Below, piece after piece: positions 24,674 through 36,174 of a stretch of 64,000 nucleotides of DNA; within the stretch, counting starts at the first letter, position 1, and the number at the start of each line of letters is the position of its first letter. The position numbers and the translations under genes are program-made. Under the pieces are notes generated by a model, which searched no databases, was not told where the DNA came from, and saw only the letters and a program-made list of their open reading frames with translations. The DNA lies in assembly GCF_002860205.1 (NCBI RefSeq), contig NZ_PGVB01000002.1:310001-374000 (forward strand). The letters run 5' to 3'. The DNA is from Bacillus sp. T33-2. Its GTDB lineage: Bacteria; Bacillota; Bacilli; Bacillales; Cytobacillaceae.

Positions 24674-26870
24674 TTGGGTCAGCCACTTCCTCGTAACCAA
24701 GCCGTTTATAAATTGCTTTGATCACATTTTGGGCAGCCACCGGGATAACAGTTCCAGGGCCAAAGATGGCGCTTGCCCCATTATCAAGCAGGTATTGATA
24801 ATCCTGCACCGGGATGACCCCGCCAACAACGACGAGAATGTCTTCTCGCCCAAGCTTTTTCAATTCGCCGATCAGCTGTGGCAGCAACGTCTTATGTCCA
24901 GCGGCAAGGGAGCTCATGCCAATTACATGAACATCATTTTCAGCTGCCTGCAGGGCCGTTTCCTCAGGTGTCTGGAACAACGGGCCAATGTCTACGTCAA
25001 AGCCGAGGTCCGCAAACGCTGTGGAAATGACTTTTGCCCCACGGTCATGCCCGTCCTGGCCCATTTTTGCAATCAGGATGCGCGGCCTTCTTCCTTCATG
25101 TTCGAGAAACTCGTCCGTCATTTTCTTCACTTCGGCAATTTCTTCCTCATTGGTGAATGCAGATCGGTATACGCCGCTTATGGAGCGGATGACAGCTTTA
25201 TGTCGGCCCGATGATTTTTCAATCGCATCTGAGATTTCACCGAGCGTCGCCCTGGCTCTTGCCGCCTCCACAGCAAGTTCCAGCAAATTGGCTTCCCCGG
25301 ACTCGGCGCAGCTGGCTATAGCTGCCAATGCTGATTGCACCCTTACCGCATCGCGGGAAGCCTTCAGCTCGTTCAGCCTGGCAATCTGACCTAGCCGGAC
25401 AGCAGTATTATCGATATCCAATATTTCCAACGGTTCTTCTTTCTCCAGCCTGTAACGATTGACCCCGACGATCGTTTCTTTCCCGGAATCAATTTGCGCC
25501 TGCCTTCGGGCGGCAGCCTCCTCGATCCTCAGTTTCGGCAATCCTGTTTCAATTGCCTTGGCCATGCCGCCCAGTTCTTCAATTTCCCCGATATGCTCCC
25601 AGGCCCGTTTAATCAGCTGGCCAGTTAAAAATTCCACATAATAGCTCCCGGCCCATGGGTCAATCACATTCGCGATTCCTGTCTCCTCCTGCAGGTAAAG
25701 CTGGGTGTTGCGTGCAATCCTTGCGGAAAAATCCGTTGGTAGCGCGATTGCCTCATCAAGGGCATTTGTATGGAGGGACTGGGTATGCCCCATCGCGGCT
25801 GCATGAGCCTCAAGCATGGTCCGGATGACATTGTTGAACGGATCCTGTTCAGTAAGGCTCCATCCCGACGTCTGGGAGTGTGTGCGAAGTGCCATTGATT
25901 TCGGGTTGTCAGGATTGAACGACTTCATCATTTTTGCCCAAATGCGCCGCGCAGCCCTCATTTTTGCTACTTCCATAAAATAATTCATGCCGACTGCCCA
26001 GAAAAATGACAGCCTAGGCGCAAATGAGTCGATATCTATGCCAGCCTTCAAACCTGTCCTTACGTATTCCAGCCCGTCTGCCAGTGTATACGCCAACTCA
26101 ATGTCGGCAGGTGCGCCGGCCTCCTGCATATGGTACCCGGAAATGCTGATGCTGTTGAATTTAGGCATGTTTTTTGATGTATATTCAAAAATGTCGGCAA
26201 TAATTTTCATGGACATATCCGGCGGATAAATATACGTGTTGCGCACCATGTACTCTTTTAAAATATCATTCTGGATCGTCCCGGACAGTTTTTCCTTGCT
26301 GACTCCCTGCTCCTCGGCAGTGACAATGAAAAACGCCATTACCGGAAGGACAGCACCGTTCATTGTCATCGACACGGACATCTGGTCAAGCGGAATACCG
26401 TCAAACAGGATTTTCATGTCCTCCACTGAGTCTATCGCCACCCCTGCCTTGCCCACATCCCCGACAACACGGGGGTGGTCGGAGTCATAGCCGCGATGCG
26501 TCGGCAGGTCAAACGCAACGGACAGCCCCTTCTGTCCCATTGCAAGGTTTCGCCTGTAAAACGCATTGCTTTCTTCCGCTGTTGAAAAACCGGCATATTG
26601 CCTGACCGTCCATGGGCGATTGACGTACATGGCAGGGTAAGGCCCGCGTGTGAACGGCGGCAAGCCAGGTTTGTCATCAAGATGCCCAAGTCCCTCAAGA
26701 TCATTTTCTGTATATAACGGTTTAAGCTGGATTTGCTCGTTTGTTTCAAAAAATAACTCGTCGATGGACGAGACAAGCTCTGCTTCAGCCTTCTTTTTCC
26801 ATAATTCTGCCGACTGTACCGCCCGTTTGTCGAACAGGTTGATAGAATTAAAGTCGGGTTTTCGATTCAT
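24666..26870 (-). CDS. mutB: Methylmalonyl-CoA mutase large (catalytic) subunit
   Basis: A 734-residue adenosylcobalamin enzyme that rearranges (R)-methylmalonyl-CoA to succinyl-CoA. The N-terminal TIM barrel holds the substrate-binding [22 protein letters not shown] stretch and the [13 protein letters not shown] region. The C-terminal B12 domain carries DGHDRG at 606-611, with His608 as the lower axial cobalt ligand, followed by the conserved SSLAAGH and VVGGVIP loops. The length is usual. It starts within the last bases of mutA (ATGA overlap), showing translational coupling, and is followed by the chaperone meaB. Confidence 0.96.
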   Translation of the reverse strand: MNRKPDFNSINLFDKRAVQSAELWKKKAEAELVSSIDELFFETNEQIQLKPLYTENDLEGLGHLDDKPGLPPFTRGPYPAMYVNRPWTVRQYAGFSTAEESNAFYRRNLAMGQKGLSVAFDLPTHRGYDSDHPRVVGDVGKAGVAIDSVEDMKILFDGIPLDQMSVSMTMNGAVLPVMAFFIVTAEEQGVSKEKLSGTIQNDILKEYMVRNTYIYPPDMSMKIIADIFEYTSKNMPKFNSISISGYHMQEAGAPADIELAYTLADGLEYVRTGLKAGIDIDSFAPRLSFFWAVGMNYFMEVAKMRAARRIWAKMMKSFNPDNPKSMALRTHSQTSGWSLTEQDPFNNVIRTMLEAHAAAMGHTQSLHTNALDEAIALPTDFSARIARNTQLYLQEETGIANVIDPWAGSYYVEFLTGQLIKRAWEHIGEIEELGGMAKAIETGLPKLRIEEAAARRQAQIDSGKETIVGVNRYRLEKEEPLEILDIDNTAVRLGQIARLNELKASRDAVRVQSALAAIASCAESGEANLLELAVEAARARATLGEISDAIEKSSGRHKAVIRSISGVYRSAFTNEEEIAEVKKMTDEFLEHEGRRPRILIAKMGQDGHDRGAKVISTAFADLGFDVDIGPLFQTPEETALQAAENDVHVIGMSSLAAGHKTLLPQLIGELKKLGREDILVVVGGVIPVQDYQYLLDNGASAIFGPGTVIPVAAQNVIKAIYKRLGYEEVADPNG

Positions 26871-28831
26871 TGGTTGTCCACCTCCATTTCCACTAATGCG
26901 GTGGACAGGATTTCAATACTATTGCTGTTTAAATGGATGAATTCTTTTATGCCTGCATCTTTCCAGCGGTGCAAATCACCTTCAGCTGGCAGCCCGGCCA
27001 TATAAAGCCGCACGTGCTGGAAATGTTCCTTGATGTGTCTGGCCGTTGCCAGGCCGGCCTCCGTGTACTGTTGATCGTTCCCGCATAGACAAAAATGGCT
27101 GAACCCCGAATGCCTTATAAAGTCGGTGGCCGCCACTGGATCGTTGATGTCCCCGCTTTTTTCGGCTGTAATACCCCCTGCAGCCAAAAATCCTGTGATG
27201 AAGTCGGCCCTTGGCTTATGGGTTTTCAGGGCGCCGAGACAAATAAGCCCGAACTTTGGTTTGTTTCCGGATTTCAGTTCCATGTTGATTGCTTTAAACC
27301 GAAGCAGTTCAAAAGGTTCAGCGAGGCGGCATTGACGAAGGGGCTTCAGGACTTCCCTTTTCTCGCAGTCTTTCATAGCTTCAGCGGCCGATTCTCCATT
27401 CTCCAGCCAATGAACAACTTCCTGTGCATTCCTGACTGCATAAGTGTTTTCAATTTGCTTGTCTGCAAAGCCGGGGACAGCTTCTTCGCCGGGATTTGCG
27501 TACACATTTGTCCCGATTATACTTTGCTTCCTGGTAATTGCGTCATTTATTTTGATTTTCAATACTGCCGCAAGATCATTTTGCAGCCAGCCGTTTTTCA
27601 AGCTGTTCAAGATGCCGCCGCTGTTTTCGATTTTCAGGAATACTTCCCAGCCCTTCTCGGCCAATTGATCAGTGAGAGATTCGATATACCATGATCCTCC
27701 CGCCGGGTCGGCTACGTGTTGCAGCTGCGCTTCTTCTTTTAATATAAGCTGGGTGTTCCGGGCGATCCTTTCTGAAAAAGCAGTTGTTCCCCCGCCCGCT
27801 GCATCAAATGTACCAGTATGAAGGTATTGCACCCCACCGAGGATTGCCGCAAATGCTTCGTTTCCAGCCCTCAGTAAATTTACATGAGGATCCAAGACAG
27901 TTTTGTTAAACATGGATGTCTCAGCGGAAATATGCATTTTGCGAACGTCAGGACTTGCACCATATGCTTCTCCGACCTTGTTCCAGAGGAACCGGGCTGC
28001 CCTCAGCTTTGCCAGTTCCATGAAAAAATTGGCTCCAATGGAGAAGTGGAAAATGATTTTGTTCATTGTTTCATCAATTTCCCAGCCCTTGTCCAGGAGC
28101 TGCTCAAGATGGAAAACCGCAGTCGACAGGGCAATCGCCAGTTCCTGATCCGCACTGGCGCCGCTGTTATGGTATGGGGAAGTGTTTACCAGCACCGTTC
28201 TCAGCGCAGGAAACCATCCATTGGCTGTTCCGATGGTTTCTGCCCATCTGTTAAAATACTCATCAGTACCAGCAGGGAGTCCGCCCCGCAGGACCGCATC
28301 GGTTACCGGGTCGGAAGCAATAAAACCTGAAACCCCAGTGCCGTTCTCATATGCCTTACCCGCCACATGCAGACAAGCAATGAGCGGGGCGTGCAGCCAT
28401 CCGGCATTCACGCTGAATGGATAATCCGCCTGATGGTCTTTTAATATCCGCATCAGACCATCCATATGGGAAAACAGCTCATTTTTCACCCTGAAAGACA
28501 GTGCTGTCTGGCCAGTTGCCATGGCATGGCGCAATTTTTCTTCCAGCTCGGAAACATTTTGATAGTCCAGTTCCTGGGCTATATGCCAGCACTGCGTATT
28601 GTATCCAAGTGGATGAACCCCGCGCCTGTATTGGGGGACTCCCGGATAACCGCCATCCACGGCGGATCCACGGTCCTCCCTTGTATAAAGCGGTTTCAAA
28701 ACAATATTTTCATATGTATTTTTATGCAGAATTTCGACAGGCTTGCCTCTTAGTGATTCCTCAGCAGCCTTTTTCCAGTCATCAATTGACATTTTTACAA
28801 ATGAAGCTTCCTTCAACTCTTTAAGGCCCAT
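26867..28831 (-). CDS. mutA: Methylmalonyl-CoA mutase small subunit
   Basis: A 654-residue partner of MutB. The N-terminal barrel is recognisable ([38 protein letters not shown]). The C-terminal cobalamin-like domain lacks the DxHxxG cobalt-ligand motif, as expected for the non-catalytic small subunit of heterodimeric mutases. It is the first gene of mutA-mutB-meaB. The ATG at 28831 has only a weak GGGCAG site nearby, while a strong AAGGAGGGGAG lies about 30 bases upstream, so the exact start is less certain than for its neighbours. Confidence 0.92.
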   Translation of the reverse strand: MGLKELKEASFVKMSIDDWKKAAEESLRGKPVEILHKNTYENIVLKPLYTREDRGSAVDGGYPGVPQYRRGVHPLGYNTQCWHIAQELDYQNVSELEEKLRHAMATGQTALSFRVKNELFSHMDGLMRILKDHQADYPFSVNAGWLHAPLIACLHVAGKAYENGTGVSGFIASDPVTDAVLRGGLPAGTDEYFNRWAETIGTANGWFPALRTVLVNTSPYHNSGASADQELAIALSTAVFHLEQLLDKGWEIDETMNKIIFHFSIGANFFMELAKLRAARFLWNKVGEAYGASPDVRKMHISAETSMFNKTVLDPHVNLLRAGNEAFAAILGGVQYLHTGTFDAAGGGTTAFSERIARNTQLILKEEAQLQHVADPAGGSWYIESLTDQLAEKGWEVFLKIENSGGILNSLKNGWLQNDLAAVLKIKINDAITRKQSIIGTNVYANPGEEAVPGFADKQIENTYAVRNAQEVVHWLENGESAAEAMKDCEKREVLKPLRQCRLAEPFELLRFKAINMELKSGNKPKFGLICLGALKTHKPRADFITGFLAAGGITAEKSGDINDPVAATDFIRHSGFSHFCLCGNDQQYTEAGLATARHIKEHFQHVRLYMAGLPAEGDLHRWKDAGIKEFIHLNSNSIEILSTALVEMEVDNQ

Positions 28832-28995
28832 ATCTACTGCCCGTCATTCTGGACAGCTCTCCCCTCCTTCATTTGACGATAATGTATAAAATTTTCAAAT
28901 TATTTCTTCCCCTTTATTTTAGTACACCTCCCCGAAACTGGCAACGAGGTGGTATTGCAGCGCACAGCACAATATGTATTAGGGGGGCTCCATCA

Positions 28996-29039
28996 AAAAG
29001 AAAAGGGCTGATTAAAGTGTCAGCCTTTTAATCAGCCCT
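28996..29039 (-). terminator. Terminator of the bkd operon
   Basis: AGGGCTGATTAAA (29004-29016) pairs perfectly with TTTAATCAGCCCT (29027-29039), followed by TTTTCTTTTT on the - strand. The AT-rich gap up to mutA (to 28832) holds its undefined promoter and nothing else obvious. Confidence 0.88.
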
Positions 29040-29046
29040 GTTGCGG

Positions 29047-30363
29047 TTAGTAGACAGAGGTTGTCTCCTTTGAAATATTTTCAAGAATTTCTTTTACCCG
29101 CTGCAGGAAACGGCCGCATACGAGCCCGTCCAATACACGGTGGTCGAGCGACAAGCACAGGTTCACCATGTCCCTGACAGCGATCATGCCGTTATTCATG
29201 ACAACAGGCCTTTTAACGATAGATTCCACCTGCAGGATGGCTGCCTGGGGATAATTGATGATGCCCATTGACTGGACGGATCCAAACGAGCCAGTATTGT
29301 TTACTGTAAATGTGCCGCCCTGCATTTCATCTGCCTTCAATTTTCCTGAGCGGACCTTTCCGGCGAGCTCAGTGATTTCACGGGCAATCCCCTTTATCGT
29401 TTTCTCGTCTGCAAGCTTGATGACAGGCACAAACAAGGCGTCCTCAGTGGAAACTGCAATGGAGATATTAATATCCTTCTTCTGGATGATTTTATCCCCG
29501 GCCCACATTGAATTCATTTGCGGGAATTCTTTGAGCGCCTGTGCAACTGCTTTTACAAAAAAGGCGAAGAAAGTCAGATTAAAGCCTTCCTTCTTCCGGA
29601 ATTCATCTTTGATCGAGTTTCGGTATTCAGCCAAATTCGTCACGTCCACTTCAACCAACGTCCAGGCATGCGGTGCTTCATGCTTGCTGCGCAGCATATT
29701 TGCCGCTATCGCCTTTCGGACTCCCGTAACCGGAATCTCAATGTCCCCTGCTCCAACCGGTACAGCCGACGGTTCCGGCGTTGCATTTCCGGTTGAAGCG
29801 GTTGCCTGCGCCTGGAAGTTCTGACGCTGTTTGTTTATAACCAGTTCGGGCACTGCAGCCTTCTGTTGTTCGCCTTCTTTTGGAATACTGCCTGATTCGA
29901 TCAACATTAGCAAATCCTTGCGGGTGATGCGGCCGCCTGAACCGGAGCCTTTCACCTGCGTCAAGTCGATTCCGTTCTCCTGGGCAATTTTCAGGACTGC
30001 CGGTGAATACCTGGCTTTTCCCGGTGCTTCTGGCTGGTCCGCGGGACTGCCCGCTTCATCTGCCTTATTACCCTGTTCAGCCCGAAGTTCATCATTCTCG
30101 GTTGCTTCCGCAGCCTGTCCGCCCTCAACCTGAATTGTGCAGATGACCTCTCCCACAGACAAAGTATCCCCCTCAGCAGCAACAATTTCTGTAATAACTC
30201 CTGCAAACGATGACGGGACCTCGGCGTTGACCTTGTCTGTCATTACTTCGGCAAGCGGATCGTATTTATTTACTTTATCACCGGGTGAAACGAGCCATTT
30301 GCTGATGCTTCCTTCCGTAACACTTTCGCCAAGCTGGGGCATTTTGATTTGCTCGATTGCCAA
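29047..30363 (-). CDS. bfmBB: Branched-chain 2-oxoacid dehydrogenase E2 (lipoyl acyltransferase)
   Basis: A 438-residue core subunit that transfers the acyl group from the lipoyl arm to CoA. Domain order is one lipoyl domain (Lys44 in MTDKVNAEV), an Ala/Pro/Glu-rich linker, and a peripheral-subunit-binding domain at about 115-155. A second linker and the catalytic domain follow, ending in LDHRVLDG with the active-site His. It forms the complex with BfmBAA/BfmBAB and LpdV, supplying branched acyl-CoA primers for anteiso and iso fatty acids and catabolism. It is the last gene of the operon. Confidence 0.95.
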   Translation of the reverse strand: MAIEQIKMPQLGESVTEGSISKWLVSPGDKVNKYDPLAEVMTDKVNAEVPSSFAGVITEIVAAEGDTLSVGEVICTIQVEGGQAAEATENDELRAEQGNKADEAGSPADQPEAPGKARYSPAVLKIAQENGIDLTQVKGSGSGGRITRKDLLMLIESGSIPKEGEQQKAAVPELVINKQRQNFQAQATASTGNATPEPSAVPVGAGDIEIPVTGVRKAIAANMLRSKHEAPHAWTLVEVDVTNLAEYRNSIKDEFRKKEGFNLTFFAFFVKAVAQALKEFPQMNSMWAGDKIIQKKDINISIAVSTEDALFVPVIKLADEKTIKGIAREITELAGKVRSGKLKADEMQGGTFTVNNTGSFGSVQSMGIINYPQAAILQVESIVKRPVVMNNGMIAVRDMVNLCLSLDHRVLDGLVCGRFLQRVKEILENISKETTSVY

Positions 30364-30398
30364 CGTACAAGCCTCCTTCTCAAGAAAATTTTCCCTCG

Positions 30399-31382
30399 TT
30401 AAAATTCAGCAAGTTCCCTCATTGCTTTTTCGACTCTATCTGGATTGAGCATGAAGAATTTTTCCATTGTCGGTGCGTAAGGCATTGCCGGGACATCCGG
30501 GCCTGCAAGGCGCCTGATTGGGGAATCAAGGTCAAACAGGCAGTTTTCAGCGATGACCGCCGATACCTCGCTCATGATGCTGCCTTCCTTATTGTCTTCT
30601 GTCAGCAGGAGCACTTTGCCTGTTTTCGAAGCAGCCTGAATTATGGCCTCCTTGTCAAGCGGGTAAACAGTCCTTAAGTCGAGAATATGGGCAGAAATAC
30701 CGTCTTTTGCAAGCCGTTCCGCCGCTTGAAGGGCAAAATGCACACAAAGCCCGTATGTAATCACGGTAATGTCTTCCCCTTCACGTTTCACGTCAGCCTT
30801 GCCAATCGGGAGCACATAGTCACTGTCGGGAACCTCACCCTTAATCAGGCGGTAAGCGCGCTTATGTTCAAAAAACAGCACCGGGTCGTTGTCGCGGATC
30901 GCTGCTTTCAGCAATCCCTTCACATCATACGGTGTGGAGGGCATGACAATTTTCAGGCCAGGCTGGTTGGCAAACACTGCTTCCACTGACTGGGAATGAT
31001 ACAGTGCACCATGGACCCCGCCTCCGTATGGAGCCCTTATGACAATCGGGCAATTCCAGTCATTGTTGGAACGGTAACGGATCCTGGCCGCCTCAGAAAT
31101 AATCTGATTGACGGCAGGCATGATGAAATCGGCAAACTGCATTTCCGCAATCGGCCTCATGCCATACATCGCCGCACCTATGCCAACGCCCGCGATCGCT
31201 GATTCTGCAAGCGGAGTATCAATGACACGCTCCTCGCCAAACTTGTCATAAAGGCCCTGGGTAGCTTTGAACACCCCGCCTTTTTTGCCCACATCCTCCC
31301 CGAGGACAAACACTTTCGGGTCTCTTTCCATTTCTTCAAGAATAGCCATTGTAACTGCATCAATATAAGAAATTACCGCCAT
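30399..31382 (-). CDS. bfmBAB: Branched-chain 2-oxoacid dehydrogenase E1 beta
   Basis: A 327-residue transketolase-like subunit. The pyrimidine-binding N-half has VLGEDVGKKGGVFKAT and the invariant glutamate region FADFIMPAVNQI. The C-terminal half has DLRTVYPLD and the VLLLTEDNKEGS segment. It pairs with E1 alpha to decarboxylate 2-oxoisovalerate, 2-oxo-3-methylvalerate and 2-oxoisocaproate with thiamine diphosphate. It starts 12 bp after the alpha gene and precedes bfmBB by 35 bp. Confidence 0.95.
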   Translation of the reverse strand: MAVISYIDAVTMAILEEMERDPKVFVLGEDVGKKGGVFKATQGLYDKFGEERVIDTPLAESAIAGVGIGAAMYGMRPIAEMQFADFIMPAVNQIISEAARIRYRSNNDWNCPIVIRAPYGGGVHGALYHSQSVEAVFANQPGLKIVMPSTPYDVKGLLKAAIRDNDPVLFFEHKRAYRLIKGEVPDSDYVLPIGKADVKREGEDITVITYGLCVHFALQAAERLAKDGISAHILDLRTVYPLDKEAIIQAASKTGKVLLLTEDNKEGSIMSEVSAVIAENCLFDLDSPIRRLAGPDVPAMPYAPTMEKFFMLNPDRVEKAMRELAEF

Positions 31383-31394
31383 GTCCGTTCCCCC

Positions 31395-32390
31395 TTACTC
31401 CTCGGCATACACATATTTCAAGGCGTGTTCCGGATCTGCATATGGTGCATTTTCCGCATAATCGGTCGCCTCGTTGACAATTTTCATAACACGTTCATTA
31501 ATGTCCTTCTCCAAGGCGTCATCCATCACGCCAGTTTCTTTTAAATAGGCGCCAAATGTAATGATTGGATCCTTCGTTTTCGCTTCGGCCACTTCATCGG
31601 GTGCCCGATAGCTGCGGTCATCATCATCGGAAGAGTGGGGAGTCAGACGGTAAGAAACGGTTTCAACCAATGTCGGCCCTTCCCCTCGGCGGGCCCGGTC
31701 TGCTGCTTCCCTCACAGCCTTATAAACTTCAAGCGGATCGTTTCCGTCAATCGTAAAACCTGGCATCCCATAGCCGATGGCCCTGTCTGATACATTTTCA
31801 CAGGCCAGCTGCTTCTCGATGGGCACAGAGATCGCGTATTTGTTGTTCTCACACATAAAGATGACTGGAAGCTTATGTACCCCGGCAAAGTTTGCCCCTT
31901 CATGGAAATCCCCCTGGTTTGACGACCCCTCGCCAAAGGTTACAAATGTAACAAGGTCTTTCCCTTCCATCCGGCCCGCAAGTGCAATTCCTACTGCATG
32001 CGGCACCTGTGTTGTTACTGGTGAAGATCCAGTTACAATCCGGTTCCTCTTTTGCCCAAAATGGCCAGGCATCTGGCGCCCGCCTGAATTTGGATCTTCT
32101 GCTTTTGCAAACCCTGACAGCATCAATTCTTTCGCAGTCATCCCGAATGTGAGCACGACGCCCATATCCCGGTAATACGGCAGGACATAATCCTTTTCAC
32201 GGTCTAGGGCAAAAGCAGCTCCTACCTGTGCTGCTTCCTGGCCCTGGCAAGAAATCACAAACGGGATTTTACCTGCGCGGTTCAACAGCCACATCCGCTC
32301 GTCAATCCGGCGGGCCATCAACATGGTCTGATACATTTCAATTACTTGATCATCACTTAAGCCAAGTGCATGATGACGTTTTTCAACCAT
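31395..32390 (-). CDS. bfmBAA: Branched-chain 2-oxoacid dehydrogenase E1 alpha
   Basis: A 331-residue thiamine-diphosphate subunit. The TPP motif begins with FGEGSSNQGDFHEGANFA and ends at CENNKYAIS. The substrate-facing GRQMPGHFGQK loop and the phosphorylation-loop-like TPHSSDDDDRSYR are also recognisable. It catalyses the first, rate-setting decarboxylation of branched-chain 2-oxoacids. GGGAGGT precedes ATG 32390. It is fifth in the ptb-bcd-buk-lpdV-bfmBAA-bfmBAB-bfmBB operon. Confidence 0.95.
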   Translation of the reverse strand: MVEKRHHALGLSDDQVIEMYQTMLMARRIDERMWLLNRAGKIPFVISCQGQEAAQVGAAFALDREKDYVLPYYRDMGVVLTFGMTAKELMLSGFAKAEDPNSGGRQMPGHFGQKRNRIVTGSSPVTTQVPHAVGIALAGRMEGKDLVTFVTFGEGSSNQGDFHEGANFAGVHKLPVIFMCENNKYAISVPIEKQLACENVSDRAIGYGMPGFTIDGNDPLEVYKAVREAADRARRGEGPTLVETVSYRLTPHSSDDDDRSYRAPDEVAEAKTKDPIITFGAYLKETGVMDDALEKDINERVMKIVNEATDYAENAPYADPEHALKYVYAEE

Positions 32391-32422
32391 TCATTTTACC
32401 TCCCTATTGTTCGTCTTCGAGC

Positions 32423-33844
32423 TTATGAATGAATCGCCCTGCCGTCAACGGCAAGTGCCGCTTCGCCGATTGCTTCCGACAGTGTCGGGTGTGGGTGGAT
32501 CGTCCGGGCAATTTCCCATGGTGTTGCATCCAGTACCCTCGCGAGCCCCGCTTCCGTTATCATGTCGGTCACATGCGGCCCAATCATATGCACACCCAAT
32601 AGATCATCTGTATCCTTGTCGGCGACAATTTTGACAAATCCGTCGGTTTCCCCAAACACGAGCGCTTTTCCAATCGCCCGGAACGAAAACTTGCCTGTCT
32701 TTACATTGAACCCTTTATCCCTCGCCTCGTCCTCTGTCATCCCGACGCTAGCCGCCTCAGGGGAACTATAGATGCATTTCGAAACAAGCGAATAGTCAAT
32801 TGGAGAAGGATTACGGCCGGCAATATGTTCAACAGCTGTGATGCCTTCGTGGGAAGCAACGTGGGCGAGTTGCAGGCCGCCTATACAATCTCCGATTGCA
32901 TAAATATGAGATTCTTTCGTTTGATAAAATTCATTTACAGCAATAACCCCATTCACTACCTGAATATCCGTGTTTTCTAGGCCGATTCCTTCAACATTGG
33001 CGAGTCTCCCCACTGAGACGAGCAGGTTGTCGGCCTGGAACTCCTTCTGCCCACCCTTTATTTCAGCACTGATTGCGATACCCCCGGCTTTTTGGAGTGT
33101 TTCTGGAAGGACCTTTGCCCCGGTGACGATTTTGACGCCCTTCTTTTTCATCAGGCGCTGCATTTCCTTTGATATTTCTTTGTCCTCTGTGGGAATGATC
33201 CGGTCGGCATATTCAATGACGGTCACTTCTGTACCAAAATCAGACAGCATCGATGCCCACTCAATTCCAATGACACCGCCGCCCACAATAATGATAGATT
33301 CTGGCAGCTTATCCATTGCAAGGGCTTCGTCAGAGGTTAATACAATTTCCCCATCCGCCTCCAGCCCCGGCAATGTCCGCGGCCTTGAACCTGTTGCGAC
33401 AATTACATTTTTCGGGATCAGCATTGCATTTTCGCTTCCATCATTCATTTCTACCGAAATGGTGCCTGGCATCGGTGAAAAAATGGATGGGCCAAGTATT
33501 CTGCCGGTCCCTTCATATACATGGACCTTTCCCTGCTTCATCAAATGCTGGACACCTTTGTGCAGCTGTTCTACAATTCTTTCTTTTCGCTCCTGCACTT
33601 TCGAAAAATTGATGCTTACTTCACCTGTTGTGATCCCAAACTCTTCGCTCCGTTTAGCCGTTGCGAAAACCTCTGCACTTCTTAACAGCGCCTTGCTTGG
33701 GATACACCCTTTATGCAGACATGTACCGCCAACCTTGCCTTTTTCCACTATGGCCGTTTTCAGGCCCAGCTGTGTTGCCCGGATAGCTGCCACATATCCG
33801 CCAGTCCCGCCGCCAAGAATAATTAAGTCATATTCTTCTGCCAC
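32423..33844 (-). CDS. lpdV: Dihydrolipoamide dehydrogenase (E3) of the bkd complex
   Basis: A 473-residue FAD enzyme that reoxidises the dihydrolipoyl arm with NAD. It shows the FAD motif GGGTGGYVAAI, the redox disulfide in GGTCLHKGCIPSK, and the NAD motif VGGGVIGIEWASM. The C-terminal HPHPTLSEA carries the catalytic His. GTG 33844 was chosen for the AAGGAGG site 7 bases upstream, giving the length of B. subtilis LpdV. A longer frame in the ORF would reach into the buk stop region. Confidence 0.95.
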   Translation of the reverse strand: MAEEYDLIILGGGTGGYVAAIRATQLGLKTAIVEKGKVGGTCLHKGCIPSKALLRSAEVFATAKRSEEFGITTGEVSINFSKVQERKERIVEQLHKGVQHLMKQGKVHVYEGTGRILGPSIFSPMPGTISVEMNDGSENAMLIPKNVIVATGSRPRTLPGLEADGEIVLTSDEALAMDKLPESIIIVGGGVIGIEWASMLSDFGTEVTVIEYADRIIPTEDKEISKEMQRLMKKKGVKIVTGAKVLPETLQKAGGIAISAEIKGGQKEFQADNLLVSVGRLANVEGIGLENTDIQVVNGVIAVNEFYQTKESHIYAIGDCIGGLQLAHVASHEGITAVEHIAGRNPSPIDYSLVSKCIYSSPEAASVGMTEDEARDKGFNVKTGKFSFRAIGKALVFGETDGFVKIVADKDTDDLLGVHMIGPHVTDMITEAGLARVLDATPWEIARTIHPHPTLSEAIGEAALAVDGRAIHS

Positions 33845-33857
33845 TAACGCAACCTCC

Positions 33858-34961
33858 TTAAAGTGCACTCATCTGTAACTGCCCGGGATATTCCTTCGCC
33901 TGTTCTTCACCCTGGAGCACGCGCAATGCTCCTTCGGCAAGGGCCTGCATTTCATTCTCTCCCGGGAGGACCACCACATCGGCAATCCAATTGATCCGTT
34001 CGGATATTTGATTCACAAATCCTTTTCCGTAAGCCAGGCCGCCGGTAATGACAATCGCATCAACCATCCCGGACAGCACTGCGCTTGAGGCACCGATTTC
34101 TTTCGCCACCTGGTAAGCCATTGCCGCATACACAAGCTCGGCTTCTTTATTTCCTCTTTCTATCATTTTTTCGACTTTGACCGCATCATTGGTACCCAGA
34201 TAGCCGACCAGCCCGCCCTGGCCGACAAGCTTCTTCATTATTTCATCCCGGTAATGGTCTCCCGAGAAGCATAAATCGACAATGTCCCCGGCCGGGACGG
34301 TTCCTGCCCGTTCGGGGCTGAATGGGCCGTCCCCATGAAGGCCATTATTTACGTCGACCACCCGGCCAAATTTATGGGCGCCGACTGTAATCCCCCCGCC
34401 TAGATGGGCAATGATCAGCTGGAGATCTTCATATTTTTTACCGAGTTGCCTTGCGACCCTGCGTGCCACAGCCTTCTGGTTTAAAGCGTGAAAAATACTT
34501 TTCCGCTCAATTAAAGAAAAACCGGACACACGTGCAATCGGGTCAAGCTCATCCACGACGACGGGATCGACAATATATGATGGAATATTCAAGCCTGTTG
34601 CGATTTCATACGCGATGATGCCGCCGAGATTGGATGCATGCTGCCCTGAATACCCGTTTCGCAAATCTTCCAGCATCAAATCGTTCACAGCATACGTCCC
34701 GCCTTCGATAGGGCGCAACAGTCCACCCCTGCCACAGACGGCGCTCAGTTTGGAAATGTTTATGCCTTCTGTATCAAGTGTTTCCAAAATGGTATTTTTT
34801 CGAAACTCGTATTGGTCAATAATATTTTCGAAACTATTAATTATCTCAGAATCATGCCTGATTGTTTTTTCAAAAACAGAGAGATCATTATCGAAAACCC
34901 CAATTTTTGTAGATGTAGAGCCAGGATTGATTGCGAGTATCCGATATCCATTCTGTTGCAA
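33858..34961 (-). CDS. buk: Butyrate kinase (branched-chain fatty acid kinase)
   Basis: A 367-residue ASKHA-fold kinase making ATP from butyryl- or branched acyl-phosphate, working after Ptb. The N-terminal [13 protein letters not shown] and the [23 protein letters not shown] loop are hallmarks of acetate/butyrate kinases; the C-half has the [10 protein letters not shown] motif. It lies between bcd and lpdV on one transcript, with an 89-bp gap to bcd that contains an imperfect GACGCCT/AGGCGCC hairpin. Confidence 0.95.
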   Translation of the reverse strand: MQQNGYRILAINPGSTSTKIGVFDNDLSVFEKTIRHDSEIINSFENIIDQYEFRKNTILETLDTEGINISKLSAVCGRGGLLRPIEGGTYAVNDLMLEDLRNGYSGQHASNLGGIIAYEIATGLNIPSYIVDPVVVDELDPIARVSGFSLIERKSIFHALNQKAVARRVARQLGKKYEDLQLIIAHLGGGITVGAHKFGRVVDVNNGLHGDGPFSPERAGTVPAGDIVDLCFSGDHYRDEIMKKLVGQGGLVGYLGTNDAVKVEKMIERGNKEAELVYAAMAYQVAKEIGASSAVLSGMVDAIVITGGLAYGKGFVNQISERINWIADVVVLPGENEMQALAEGALRVLQGEEQAKEYPGQLQMSAL

Positions 34962-35050
34962 AGTTTAAACCTCCAATATGGAAAAGCGTAGACGCCTGTA
35001 AAAATGAGAGGCGCCGAATGGATCATCCAGCGCTCATGGGATCTAAGGAC

Positions 35051-36145
35051 TTAACGTCGGCTTAATATATGGTGACCGTTCTGCAAAAATTGGCTCCTTG
35101 AGTTGCGCATCCTTTCGATCCGCTCTTCAGCCATCCGGTCAGCAGCTTTATATGTTGGAATTCCGTCCCGTTTAGCAATTTCTATGACCTTTTCAATGTT
35201 CGAATATATCAGTTCAACCTTTTTCATGGCACGGTCGCGATTGTAGCCATACAGTTCATCAGCAACGTTGATGACACCGCCGGCATTGATTACATAATCA
35301 GGCGCATACACGATGCCAAGCTCATGAATGATGTCACCGTGTTTTGTATCTTTTAGCTGGTTGTTAGCGGCTCCTGCAATCACTTTTGCCTTGATTTGCG
35401 GAATTGTGTCATCATTGATGACCGCGCCAAGTGCACATGGGGCATAAATATCGCAATCCACTGAATAGATTTCATTCGGCTCGACCGCTTTTGCACCGAA
35501 TTCTTCAACCGCTCTCTGGACAGCCTCTTTGTTTATATCAGTGACAATCAGCTGCGCACCTTCTTCGTGCAGATGCCGGCACAGGTTATATGCGACATTG
35601 CCCACTCCCTGGACAGCAACTGTTTTCCCTTCAAGCGAATCGGTCCCGAAAGCTTCCTTCGCAGCTGCCTTCATTCCCCGGTAAACACCATACGCAGTAA
35701 CAGGTGACGGGTTGCCTGATGAACCAAATGCAGGGGAAATTCCTGTAACATAGTCTGTTTCTTCATGGATAAGATCCATGTCCGCGACCGTTGTGCCCAC
35801 ATCTTCGGCCGTAATATATCTTCCGTTCAGTCCCTGGATGTACCTTCCGAATGCCCGGAACATCTCTTCATTTTTATCCGCGCGCGGGTCTCCGATGATA
35901 ACCGTTTTCCCTCCGCCAAGGTTCAGCCCTGCGGCAGCATTCTTATATGTCATGCCCTTTGCCAGCCTAAGTGCATCTTCAATCGCTGCTTCCTCTGATT
36001 CATATGTCCACATCCTGGTTCCCCCCAGGGCCGGCCCAAGTGTTGTATCATGGATGGCTATTATCGCCTTTAATCCTGATTGTTTATCCTGGCAGAAAAC
36101 AACCTGCTCATAATCATATTGTTCAAGATATTTGAAAATTTCCAT
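35051..36145 (-). CDS. bcd: Leucine (branched-chain amino acid) dehydrogenase
   Basis: A 364-residue NAD-dependent enzyme that reversibly deaminates leucine, isoleucine and valine to 2-oxoacids, the substrates of the bkd complex. The catalytic lysine is Lys80 in NLGGGKTVI. The substrate-binding PALGGTRMW lies upstream and the NAD-binding [20 protein letters not shown] follows. GGGGAGGAATT precedes ATG 36145, and the resulting length equals B. subtilis Bcd (yqiT). It starts 29 bp after ptb. Confidence 0.95.
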   Translation of the reverse strand: MEIFKYLEQYDYEQVVFCQDKQSGLKAIIAIHDTTLGPALGGTRMWTYESEEAAIEDALRLAKGMTYKNAAAGLNLGGGKTVIIGDPRADKNEEMFRAFGRYIQGLNGRYITAEDVGTTVADMDLIHEETDYVTGISPAFGSSGNPSPVTAYGVYRGMKAAAKEAFGTDSLEGKTVAVQGVGNVAYNLCRHLHEEGAQLIVTDINKEAVQRAVEEFGAKAVEPNEIYSVDCDIYAPCALGAVINDDTIPQIKAKVIAGAANNQLKDTKHGDIIHELGIVYAPDYVINAGGVINVADELYGYNRDRAMKKVELIYSNIEKVIEIAKRDGIPTYKAADRMAEERIERMRNSRSQFLQNGHHILSRR

Positions 36146-36174
36146 TTGACAATTCCTCCCCGGGTTTACGTGCA

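Noticed and set aside
28803-28866. An eight-codon leader peptide (MTGSRYGP) overlapping the mutA start
   Set aside because: A strong AAGGAGG lies about 13 bases upstream, but no attenuator hairpin or codon bias supports a regulatory peptide; the feature is too short to defend.
34975-35050. A hairpin between bcd and buk (GACGCCT/AGGCGCC)
   Set aside because: The stem is short and imperfect without a T-tract, and the genes form one operon; not enough to call a terminator or attenuator.
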